A stretch of 64,000 nucleotides of DNA, taken from Rhodobacteraceae bacterium HLUCCO18 (lineage in GTDB: Bacteria; Pseudomonadota; Alphaproteobacteria; Rhodobacterales; Rhodobacteraceae). Positions 1-7,792 of the stretch are shown here, one piece after another (position 1 is the first letter of the stretch; every line of letters begins with the position of its first letter). The stretch is taken from positions 1-64,000 of the forward strand of contig LJSY01000021.1 in the NCBI GenBank assembly GCA_001314805.1. Direction: 5' to 3'. The position numbers and the translations under genes are program-made. The notes beneath the pieces were generated by a model that saw nothing but the letters and a program-made list of their open reading frames with translations, was not told the origin of the DNA and searched no databases.

Positions 1-57
1 GCCGTCTCTCTCCAAATCAAACACCTCCGCCACGCACCTGCGCGCAGAATGGCCGGA

Positions 58-987
58 TCAGCTCAAAAATGGCAGGAGGGGGTCGACGTTGCGCTTACGA
101 CGATCCATCCATGCACAAATAATCAAAGTGAGGACGAAAGCTGCTTGATTGATAAGAGTCTGCTTCCAGTCACTTTCGGTTTCGCCCGAATGAATTGCCA
201 CCTTTAGGCTGGCAAATCCTTGCTCTGCCTCCACAGAAACAAACTGAGCAAGTGCAAAGACTCCCACCATTGCAAACAAGACGAGCCCAAAGCATCGCCT
301 CCAAAAGAAAGCTGGGTTATGAAGAAGCATCAACACGAACGACCCAAAACCAGTCATGGCGGTTGCTGCCAGGCGGGCATCAAGAGTCCAAGAGGCCGGG
401 ACAAGAAGTAGCCATGTTATGAGACACGATGCCAATCCCACTCCAGCAGAAATCATGAACCATGCAAAGGAATTATTACGTCTCGCAACTTCTCCAGCAG
501 CAATTCGTTCGCGATGGCGCGCTGTCATCTCTATTTGGAGGTTTTGTTGAAATTCTGGGTTGTCTGTCCAAATGCGGTTGAACTCGTGTCCCGGAACTTT
601 AAGGGCGGCGACTTCATCTGTCAGTGCGTATACGCTTGCCGATCTTTTTCTTCCGAGCTCGATCGCTGCCATCTCGCCGACTTGGTTCGGAGCAACGCGC
701 TTTGAACCAAGCTGGCGCCGGAAAACGATATCCACCTCACCGGACAGAAGGAAATATACATCATTGTCCTGACCGCCTTCATGTATCAAGCAGTCGCCCT
801 TGCGAAAAAACACAACCTCGCCATGATTTATTAATCCGTCCAAAATGGACAAGTTGCCTCGAATTGCCCGGTTCTCACGAAGCGTTTGCCTGACAAGGTC
901 AGCCGCGCTGTCCCCGGAGAACAGCCCAGGCAGTTTGGCTTCATTTTCCCGCCCAATAATTTTCTTTAGCTTCGCCGACCAATACAT
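58..987 (-). CDS. Cyclic-nucleotide-binding domain protein with C-terminal transmembrane helices (Pycsar PycTM-like candidate effector)
   Basis: cNMP-binding cassette 'VGEMAAIELGRKRSASVYA' matches the CRP/PKA phosphate-binding cassette (GE...RSA.V); hydrophobic helices follow (FAWFMISAGVGLASCLITWLLLV, LAATAMTGFGSFVLML, CFGLVLFAMVGVFALAQFV, AAFVLTLIICAWM). Overlaps the WYL gene by 22 nt. Confidence 0.78.
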   Translation of the reverse strand: MYWSAKLKKIIGRENEAKLPGLFSGDSAADLVRQTLRENRAIRGNLSILDGLINHGEVVFFRKGDCLIHEGGQDNDVYFLLSGEVDIVFRRQLGSKRVAPNQVGEMAAIELGRKRSASVYALTDEVAALKVPGHEFNRIWTDNPEFQQNLQIEMTARHRERIAAGEVARRNNSFAWFMISAGVGLASCLITWLLLVPASWTLDARLAATAMTGFGSFVLMLLHNPAFFWRRCFGLVLFAMVGVFALAQFVSVEAEQGFASLKVAIHSGETESDWKQTLINQAAFVLTLIICAWMDRRKRNVDPLLPFLS

Positions 988-1841
988 TCGTCTACTTCTT
1001 CCAGATTTTTGATACAGAGTGAAAAGCTACTCTTGTTGCGGATCATGCCTTCTTCAGTTTCGTGAGGGTTAAATCCATAAAAGCGCAGGTAGTAAAACAG
1101 CATCGCTTGGCGCACTTTTAGCAAGAGCTCTCCGCTGCTCATGTTATATTCAATCTCCAGACGTTCGCGCTGCCTATCACTGAGAGCTGGATCAGACTGC
1201 AAGCGTAAATCTACGATATTCGACCACTCTTCGTCTCTTGGAGGCTCTTGATCGTTACCTTTCTTGGTCGCAATTTTTTCAATGCGCGAAAGTACAAAGT
1301 CTGAATGGCGGTTCTTGTCCCCGTCGAAAGCCCGCATGTGCCAGCGGTGGCCATCGCTGGCAATCGCATGCGGGTATAGGCGACGGGGAGAATCCGACTC
1401 TGAACTTAAAGAATCATACATGACCTCTACGCAGTGGCGATCACGAATTGCCCGGAGCACAGTCTTCAGGGTAACGGGATCGATCTTGCGCGAAGAGGCC
1501 ACCACCGCGTCGAATTGAGGGACACTTGCAGGCCATATTTCATCAGCGGCGCGGTAGCCGTGATGCAGCATCTCCAAGTGTTGAAGGTACTCTGCCGCCT
1601 CTCCTTCGACGAAGGCCGGGCGAAAGTTGGACCGAGCTACGTATGTTCTCTGGCGCGGATCGTACGCCATGTTCTTCGGCACCAAGTCGAGGTAGGAAGT
1701 GAGGTCCAGCGTTGCTTGCTGTAGGGAGATTTCGAACTTATCTTTGAGAAGCTTCCGTCCGACCGTACCCTCCCACATGAGCTGGAACTCAATAAATTCA
1801 TAGCGTTTTCGTTGGCTTGGCTTGATGGTCTCGTGCTTCAT
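966..1841 (-). CDS. WYL-domain transcriptional regulator (CapW/BrxR-like)
   Basis: Likely start MKHETIK at 1841. wHTH-like N-terminus and WYL-like core 'CVEVMYDSLSSESDSPRRLYPHAIASDGHRWHMRAFDGDKNRHSDFVLSRIEKI'. Divergent from the cyclase gene. Confidence 0.82.
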   Translation of the reverse strand: MKHETIKPSQRKRYEFIEFQLMWEGTVGRKLLKDKFEISLQQATLDLTSYLDLVPKNMAYDPRQRTYVARSNFRPAFVEGEAAEYLQHLEMLHHGYRAADEIWPASVPQFDAVVASSRKIDPVTLKTVLRAIRDRHCVEVMYDSLSSESDSPRRLYPHAIASDGHRWHMRAFDGDKNRHSDFVLSRIEKIATKKGNDQEPPRDEEWSNIVDLRLQSDPALSDRQRERLEIEYNMSSGELLLKVRQAMLFYYLRFYGFNPHETEEGMIRNKSSFSLCIKNLEEVDECIGRRS

Positions 1842-1865
1842 GGTGGCCTTGTCCTCCCTCCGAAA

Positions 1866-1909
1866 GACTAGCATATTGACAAATGCTGTAATAGTCCTAA
1901 AATATAGGA
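1866..1909 (+). promoter_or_regulatory. Sigma70-like promoter (TTGACA 1876-1881, N16, TAAAAT 1898-1903) overlapped by inverted repeats; candidate WYL operator
   Basis: Read directly: GACTAGCAT...ATGCT-gtaa-TAGTC (1866-1874 / 1883-1896) over the -35 box; TCCTA-aaata-TAGGA (1895-1909) over the -10 box. Confidence 0.55.
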
Positions 1910-1970
1910 GTACATTAAAAACTAGAATCGGCGCGGCGGGTCATCCGGTGACGCAGAAAGGTAGACCAAG

Positions 1971-3572
1971 ATGGCCTGGAACGAAGCAACAGCGCTTGCG
2001 CGCATCAACAAGCTGAAGGGGGAGGCTCCGGATTTCGACGTTCAGCGTTTTGAAGATTACAAGCGTCTGTATGAGGCCGACATGGCGATCCGTGCAGCGA
2101 GAGATCAGCCCACCACGCCGCCGCTGTTCAGCTTGCCAAGGGGCAAGGCCGTGGTGGTTGACACCGTGCAAATCTACATCGCGATCACCAACTATGACGA
2201 CTTTCGCCTTGAGGAAGGCCGCGAGACGGAAGCCTCGCACGAACGCGCCATGCGGCTCTTGCACCTCTACTACAGCGCGGCTGACCGGGCGATCGAGGCA
2301 TCCGCAGCGCAGCGCGTGGATTTCCATAGCGGCCGCGTTCACGCCGTTGTGCTGGAGCGCGGAAAGCAGGGTGTCAGCCGCGACACTGTAGCTGAGGCCC
2401 TCGCTTTCGTTGATGACTTCAAGCGGGTTGCCGACGCGGCGAACCGCGAGCTTGCCAAGAGCGAGTTCACCGCAGAATTTCGAATCGGCATCGACGTGGG
2501 CACTTGCGTCGCCATCAACAACGGAACGGGCTGCGAACAGGAACCCATGTTCCTTGGCAGCGCTGCCAATCACGCCGCGAAACTGGCCTTCGGCAAAGAG
2601 CCAGGCGTCTTTGTTTCTGACCGCGTGCGGGCGCTTCTCAACCTCCAAGAGTTCGGTGTAATCAGCGAATTTGTGGGCCTCTCCGAGACCGATATTGCCG
2701 TGAATGCAGCGCGCCAGGACGCAGGCGGGCATCTGGTGTTCGGCGTTCAGGATCGCCAGGCTTACACGCAGGATTTGGTGGCCAACTGGAAAGATGAAAT
2801 CCGGCGTGGTGAGTTTCCGAACTTCACCGACCCTAGCTTCAGCTTCTCTCACAGGGAGCCGCCGCTCCGCGAGATCGATTATGCTGAGCTTTCGCCAAGC
2901 CGCTCGATCCGCATGCCCTTGGTCTCAATGTATGCCGACCTCTCCGGGTACACCGATTACATCGATAAAGCTGTCGCGTCTGGAGGAATTCGTGAAGCAG
3001 TCCGCGCGCTTCACGTGATCCGGCAAGAGTTCCAGAACGTGGTGGAGAAGGATTTCGGCGGTCGGAAAGTCAGGTTCATCGGAGACTGCATCCATGCACT
3101 CATCGCCGAAGGAACCCGCACCGAGACCGATGAACGCAAAACTGTATCCTCGGCAGTGCAGTGTGCTGGCGGTCTTCATTCGTCATTCGGTCTGTGCAAG
3201 CTCGTTCTTGGCAACCTAAATAGTCTGGGACTGGCCATCGGTCTGGAGCTAGGGCCGACCCCGATTTCCCGGATCGGTATCCGCGGGGATCGGTCCGTGC
3301 GTGCGGCATCCAGCATCGCAACCACGCTCTCGGAGCAGATGCAGCGCGAATGCAAGGACAACGGCGTCAAACTTGGCCATCGCGCCCTGCGCGTTGCTCC
3401 TGTGGCGCTAGAAGACCTGCTGGATAAGGACGGATATGCCGCCAGTATGGACTATGACGATGTGGCCGTCTGCCTGTCGGTTGTTCCGGCGCAGGTTTCC
3501 AGCCCGAATTACGCCAGAGCGCACGTTCCTAGCCAGTCCCCTCAGCCTCGGGCACATTTCAAGCCCGAATGA
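1971..3572 (+). CDS. Tandem class III nucleotide cyclase (Pycsar PycC-like)
   Basis: C-terminal domain has 'PLVSMYADLSGYTDYI' and 'VRFIGDCIHALIAEG' (two metal Asp). N-terminal domain has 'VVDTVQIYIAITNYDDF', 'FRIGIDVGTC' and 'MFLGSAANHAAKLA' (transition-state-like Asn). Confidence 0.85.
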   Translation: MAWNEATALARINKLKGEAPDFDVQRFEDYKRLYEADMAIRAARDQPTTPPLFSLPRGKAVVVDTVQIYIAITNYDDFRLEEGRETEASHERAMRLLHLYYSAADRAIEASAAQRVDFHSGRVHAVVLERGKQGVSRDTVAEALAFVDDFKRVADAANRELAKSEFTAEFRIGIDVGTCVAINNGTGCEQEPMFLGSAANHAAKLAFGKEPGVFVSDRVRALLNLQEFGVISEFVGLSETDIAVNAARQDAGGHLVFGVQDRQAYTQDLVANWKDEIRRGEFPNFTDPSFSFSHREPPLREIDYAELSPSRSIRMPLVSMYADLSGYTDYIDKAVASGGIREAVRALHVIRQEFQNVVEKDFGGRKVRFIGDCIHALIAEGTRTETDERKTVSSAVQCAGGLHSSFGLCKLVLGNLNSLGLAIGLELGPTPISRIGIRGDRSVRAASSIATTLSEQMQRECKDNGVKLGHRALRVAPVALEDLLDKDGYAASMDYDDVAVCLSVVPAQVSSPNYARAHVPSQSPQPRAHFKPE

Positions 3573-4363
3573 GCGGACTCAACCAACTACTCCAGACCGT
3601 TCCGCATTGGGCGAGTATCGAGGACAAGGAACAGGTGGCGGCGACCGTGTTAGTCTCGCCGCCTGGCGCCCGTGGGCTGAACTCGGGCGGGTTCTGGCTG
3701 ACGCTTGAGGCTTCAAAGCATGGTGGCGTTGCTGTCAAAGAGGTGCAGGATAAGCGCCAACTTCCTGAGTTTTGTCTCGAACGCCACATCAATTCTGACA
3801 GCACATTCTGCGTTTTCTTCCGTTCCGAATATCCGCTGGAGGACTCAGAGGCCGCCAAGACATGGTGGTCTTACCTAGGAATTTACCTCAGCAACCAGCT
3901 CTATGCACAAAGACGAGGCATTTGGCCGCTAGGTTCCGGCCTGAGCCACGGCGAAGCGGCGCATGTTCAGGTCGCCATGGAAGCTCTGGCCGAGCCTTTG
4001 GGATGGAAGGACGATCTGTGGCTTGCGATGTTTCGCGGCAAAGGGTGGCTGGCCAAACCCTTGCCACGCATATCCAGGCAGCGCGACCGCGTCTTGAATG
4101 CGCGCTCGCCCTGTCCACGAGGTTGCACGTGGAAACATAAACTCTTGCGTAAAGAGTCGTGCAGGACTCCCTCTTGCCTTTCAGGATGCAATCGGCTTCA
4201 TAAGCCGATCTTGCGGGCCGAGTGCCCGAATAGAACAACTATCGAGGAATTGGTTTTGCATGAACATGAGCGGCAACGTATGGAATCGGAAATTATTGAC
4301 GATCTGAGAAAGGAAGGAAAAGTTTGCTGCGGCACGATGGAACGCTGCCCGCTAAAATCATAA
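3569..4363 (+). CDS. E2-like, cysteine-rich protein encoded directly after the cyclase
   Basis: 'LPEFCLERHINSDSTFCVFF' resembles the H-x-x-x-D-G-x-x-C core of prokaryotic E2-like folds; 'AKTWWSYLGIYLSNQLYAQRRGIWP'; Cys-rich C-terminus (CPRGC...C....C..C......ECPN...CC.....C). ATGA overlap with the cyclase stop. Confidence 0.6.
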   Translation: MSGLNQLLQTVPHWASIEDKEQVAATVLVSPPGARGLNSGGFWLTLEASKHGGVAVKEVQDKRQLPEFCLERHINSDSTFCVFFRSEYPLEDSEAAKTWWSYLGIYLSNQLYAQRRGIWPLGSGLSHGEAAHVQVAMEALAEPLGWKDDLWLAMFRGKGWLAKPLPRISRQRDRVLNARSPCPRGCTWKHKLLRKESCRTPSCLSGCNRLHKPILRAECPNRTTIEELVLHEHERQRMESEIIDDLRKEGKVCCGTMERCPLKS

Positions 4364-4530
4364 GCCACTTATGACAGTTTTGCATGCGGTCTGTAGCAAT
4401 TCATCCAAAACGCGGAAACTTAAGTGTTAACGGGGTTCTGAGAGTCCATCTCCCTGAAATCCGATTCTAGCATGTGAAAAACAGTTCTCATAGAAAATTC
4501 TCATGAATATTGGTTTTGCTGTGGGCGCAT

Positions 4531-4842
4531 CCGCCCTTGGTTGCGGGCGGACCGGGCTGTCGTGAACCGAGCCCGCCGGTGGCGGTCTCGTCCATCCGGC
4601 GTCCATCCCTTGCGCATCATTGGCCAGCCCTGAGGGGCTGACACCTTTTCTTTTTTGTTTGGGGCCTGCGGCCCCGTCCTCCGTCAAGACCTTAAACGCC
4701 CTTTGGGGCGCACGCGGCGCGTATCCCCATCCTTCCGCGCTTCGCTTGTGCAGGACGGGTGATCCCCCTCACGCCGCGTGGGTCTTGACGGTCCTCCCCC
4801 CGCTCATTGGCGCGGGCCTAGTCCGGTTGCATGCGCAACCGG
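4531..4842 (+). promoter_or_regulatory. Highly structured leader upstream of ardC-like gene (nested long-range inverted repeats)
   Basis: CCGCCC/GGGCGG (4531-4550); CAGCCC-tgag-GGGCTG then T-rich tract (4625-4660); GGGGCC-tgc-GGCCCC (4661-4675); CCGTCAAGACC (4681-4691)/GGTCTTGACGG (4781-4791) enclosing CACGCGGCG (4711-4719)/CGCCGCGTG (4772-4780); CCGGTTGC-atgc-GCAACCGG (4823-4842). Confidence 0.6.
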
Positions 4843-4863
4843 CTAAGCAAGGAGAAAAAGCCA

Positions 4864-5775
4864 ATGAAAAAAGACATTTATCAGAAAGTCACCGACAAGA
4901 TTATTGCCGATCTGGAGCAAGGGCAGCTCACATGGCTGAAGCCATGGAGCGCCGGAAACATGGACGGACGGATCACCAAGCCCCTGCGGCACAATGGCAT
5001 GCCCTACAGCGGGATAAACGTCCTGATGCTTTGGGGCGCAACTCAAGAGGCGGGATATCTCTCCCCGTTCTGGATGACGTTCAAACAGGCCAAGGAATTC
5101 GGCGCGCATGTGCGCAAGGGCGAGCGCGGCGAAACCGTTGTCTACGCCAGCACCATCACCAAGGCCGAGGAACAGGACGACGGCAGCGAGAACGAGCGCA
5201 AGATACCGTTCCTGAAACAGTACACCGTTTTCAACGTCGAGCAGGTGGAAGGACTGCCCGAACATTTCTACACCAAGCCTGAACCGATCATCGATCCGTC
5301 GCAGCGCATCGATCATGCAGAAGGGTTCTTTGCCGCAACAGGCGCGGACATTCGCCACGGCGGGAACAGCGCCCACTATAACGGCGGCAGCGATCATGTG
5401 CAGATGCCGTTTTTCGAGAGCTTCCGTAGCCCGGAAAGCTACTACGCCACGCTGGCGCATGAACTGACCCACTGGACGAAGCACAAGAGCCGCCTTGACC
5501 GCGAATTCGGGCGCAAGCGCTGGGGCGATGAAGGCTACGCCAGAGAGGAACTGGTCGCAGAACTTGGCGCGGCATTCTTGTGCGCCGATCTGGAGCTGAC
5601 GCCCGAGCCGGGCAGCGATCATGCAGCCTATATCCAAAGCTGGCTGAAGGTCCTGAGCGAAGATAAGCGGGCGATCTTCAGCGCCGCAGCGCACGCGCAG
5701 CGCGCCGCAGATTACCTGCACAGCCTCCAGACCAAACACGATCAGCAGCCCCAAGCAGAAGGAGTCGCCGCGTAA
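4864..5775 (+). CDS. ArdC-like antirestriction / ssDNA-binding protein with zinc metallopeptidase domain
   Basis: N-terminus 'IYQKVTDKIIADLEQGQLTWLKPW' and C-terminal 'YATLAHELTHWTKHKSRLDREFG...YAREELVAELGAAFLCADL'; SD aaggag before ATG at 4864. Confidence 0.88.
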   Translation: MKKDIYQKVTDKIIADLEQGQLTWLKPWSAGNMDGRITKPLRHNGMPYSGINVLMLWGATQEAGYLSPFWMTFKQAKEFGAHVRKGERGETVVYASTITKAEEQDDGSENERKIPFLKQYTVFNVEQVEGLPEHFYTKPEPIIDPSQRIDHAEGFFAATGADIRHGGNSAHYNGGSDHVQMPFFESFRSPESYYATLAHELTHWTKHKSRLDREFGRKRWGDEGYAREELVAELGAAFLCADLELTPEPGSDHAAYIQSWLKVLSEDKRAIFSAAAHAQRAADYLHSLQTKHDQQPQAEGVAA

Positions 5776-5806
5776 GCGGCGGCTCCCTCAAAAGGAGGCA
5801 AAACCA

Positions 5807-6067
5807 ATGGAAAAGCACACGATAGTATGGCGCGGCATCGAGATTAAGATCACTTTCACGTCCCAGAAGTTCGGCATGGTGGAGCATGTCGAACTCATGA
5901 CGGAGCCGCGAACGCCGCTGCCCGTCACCGAAACCGGCTACCGCTCGCACTTCATGCCCTACGGCACGGTTGAGAGCCACGGCGGCGCAGTCGCGTTTGT
6001 CACAGCTTGGCTGGAGCATGACGCGAAGCGCGCCGGCTGGAGCGGCGCGCAACTCACCTTGTTCTAG
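5807..6067 (+). CDS. Conserved hypothetical protein, downstream of ardC-like gene
   Basis: 86-aa ORF with SD (aaaggagg) 32 nt after the ardC stop. Confidence 0.6.
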   Translation: MEKHTIVWRGIEIKITFTSQKFGMVEHVELMTEPRTPLPVTETGYRSHFMPYGTVESHGGAVAFVTAWLEHDAKRAGWSGAQLTLF

Positions 6068-6083
6068 GGTAGAAACAAAATTT

Positions 6084-6130
6084 TGCGCCCGCCGGAGAGG
6101 CGGGCGCGAGAGCCCCGTCACGGCGACGGG
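6084..6130. terminator. Two adjacent strong hairpins at a gene boundary
   Basis: GCGCCCGCC-ggaga-GGCGGGCGC (6084-6106) and CCCCGTC-acggc-GACGGGG (6112-6130). Confidence 0.45.
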
Positions 6131-6327
6131 GAAGAACCGCTTGGCGGTTTTGGTGCGAGCCTGCGGCGCAGGATTGCTTCTACGCGCTCCAACGCGGCTT
6201 GCATGACCAGACGCTCGGCTGGTGTGAAGCGGCTTGATGCCAGGGATTCCAGCAGAATCGAACGCAGATGCCTCAAGGCGTGGTCGGACAAGCCACCAAG
6301 AGCGGCCGAGTTGAAGATCGGGGACAT
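6118..6327 (-). CDS. Hypothetical protein
   Basis: 69-aa ORF (MSPIFNSAALGGLSDHALRHLRSILLESL...) with plausible helical composition. Confidence 0.35.
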   Translation of the reverse strand: MSPIFNSAALGGLSDHALRHLRSILLESLASSRFTPAERLVMQAALERVEAILRRRLAPKPPSGSSPSP

Positions 6328-6797
6328 GGGGTGCCTCCATTTTTTCCGGTTTTGACCCGAAAACCGTCCGGGCCTTTCTGGCCCCGGCTGGCGGCACGAT
6401 TAGCGATGGTCGGAACACCTCTTTCGGGCGCAACGGATGTGAAGCAGGGCTTGCCCCTTGTTTCCCTTGGCCTCCGCCTTGTCGTGCGACGACGGAATTG
6501 CCCTTCTTCAAGGGCACCGGACGGGTGCGGCAGCACCGGAAAATACCCGCTGGCACCCTTGTCGATCGGCAGATCAGCCGTCTCTGGCGTGACCCTCATC
6601 ACTGAGCTGCTTTGATCGGGATCTCGCTTCTTTCGTGAATGCCTAAGTTCCTGGCCGAACGCGGCCCCCCGTCAATGTCCTGCCCGCGCCAGTTCGCGCT
6701 ATTCGCTGCTCACCCGTGTTGAACCTGACCGGCGTCCTTATCCGTCCGGCCTGATCGGACCGGCATGAAGCGAAACCCCAACCAAAGGAGATCAGAC

Positions 6798-7040
6798 ATG
6801 GGACGCAATAACGAAACGGGTTCAGCCAATACCGCCGCCAAGGCACCGGATTTTCTGGCCTGGCACGTGGTGCAGAAGGGCGAGAAATCCTTCTGGAACA
6901 AGGTCGGGGCGGCCTGGAGCCACAAGGACGGCCACGGCTACACGATCCAGCTCGAAACCTGCCCGATCAATGGCCGCATCGTCCTGCGCCAGCCGCTGGA
7001 AGATGCAGACCGGGCCGAAAACGGAAAAGAGGGCGCATAA
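6798..7040 (+). CDS. Hypothetical protein (mobile-element associated)
   Basis: MGRNNETGSANTAAKAPDFLAWHVVQKGEKSFWNKVGAAWSHKDGHGYTIQLETCPINGRIVLRQP; good SD (aaaggag) before ATG 6798. Confidence 0.65.
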   Translation: MGRNNETGSANTAAKAPDFLAWHVVQKGEKSFWNKVGAAWSHKDGHGYTIQLETCPINGRIVLRQPLEDADRAENGKEGA

Positions 7041-7130
7041 GCGCCCTCTACCATCTCCGCTCCATAAGAGCGCGCCGCTGATGCTGGCGCGCGAGAGGCA
7101 GCCGATTGCGCACCCCAGAAGATTGCGCTA

Positions 7131-7484
7131 GTGGATTCGCGAACCAAAAAAAGGATCGCGAAACTCATGGCCAAGATCGATCTGAGCAAGATGTCTCTCG
7201 ATGAGCTTAAGAAACTGGAGAAGGATACCGGTAAAGCCATCAAAGGCTTTGAGGAACGGCAGCGGAAAGAAGCCTTGGCCGCCGCAGAAGCAGCAGTAAG
7301 CAAGTACGGCTATTCACTTGCCGAATTGACCGGCACAAGCCGGAAAAAGCCAAAGAGCGCGCCGCCTAAATACGCCCACCCCGAAAACCCGTCTCTCATC
7401 TGGAGCGGGCGCGGACGCCAACCGGCCTGGTTCAAGGAAGCCATCGAAAACGGTAAGTCCGAGCAGGATTTGCTGATCGGGTAA
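7131..7484 (+). CDS. H-NS/HvrA-family DNA-binding protein
   Basis: Coiled-coil N-terminus 'DLSKMSLDELKKLEKDTGKAI' and C-terminal 'KYAHPENPSLIWSGRGRQPAWFKEAIENGKSEQDLLIG', the alphaproteobacterial H-NS/HvrA DNA-binding motif. Confidence 0.9.
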   Translation: MDSRTKKRIAKLMAKIDLSKMSLDELKKLEKDTGKAIKGFEERQRKEALAAAEAAVSKYGYSLAELTGTSRKKPKSAPPKYAHPENPSLIWSGRGRQPAWFKEAIENGKSEQDLLIG

Positions 7485-7534
7485 ATGCATTAAAGCTCAG
7501 CCGTGCGCGGTTTTCACTGCACGGCCGCAGCCCA

Positions 7535-7741
7535 TCAACACCACAGCGATATCAAACCGAAGATGGTCCCGATAACGCCGAGTGCAAGTGCGAATACAGC
7601 CAGCCAGGCGGGGACGTGAACGGCGGGATCGCGAGTGTCAAGATACCAGCAAAGCTTTCCCCAGAGACCGACCTTCTCAATTTTGAAGTTCAGCTTGTCA
7701 TCCGTTTCAACACCGAGGGCTTTCCGGATGTCGTAAGGCAT
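7535..7741 (-). CDS. Small membrane protein
   Basis: 68 aa with one C-terminal hydrophobic helix (PAWLAVFALALGVIGTIFGLISLWC). Confidence 0.45.
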   Translation of the reverse strand: MPYDIRKALGVETDDKLNFKIEKVGLWGKLCWYLDTRDPAVHVPAWLAVFALALGVIGTIFGLISLWC

Positions 7742-7792
7742 GAAGATTGCGTCTTTTCTGTCATGTCCGAGAAATAGAACGCGCTCCTTCTT

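Noticed and set aside
1941-2852. 303-aa minus-strand ORF opposite the cyclase
   Set aside because: Cyclase frame carries catalytic motifs; the antisense frame has none.
1-4366. CBASS or Thoeris assignment for the left locus
   Set aside because: No CD-NTase, TIR or SLOG domain recognised; the enzyme is a class III cyclase and the sensor a CRP-type cNMP domain, so Pycsar-like fits better.
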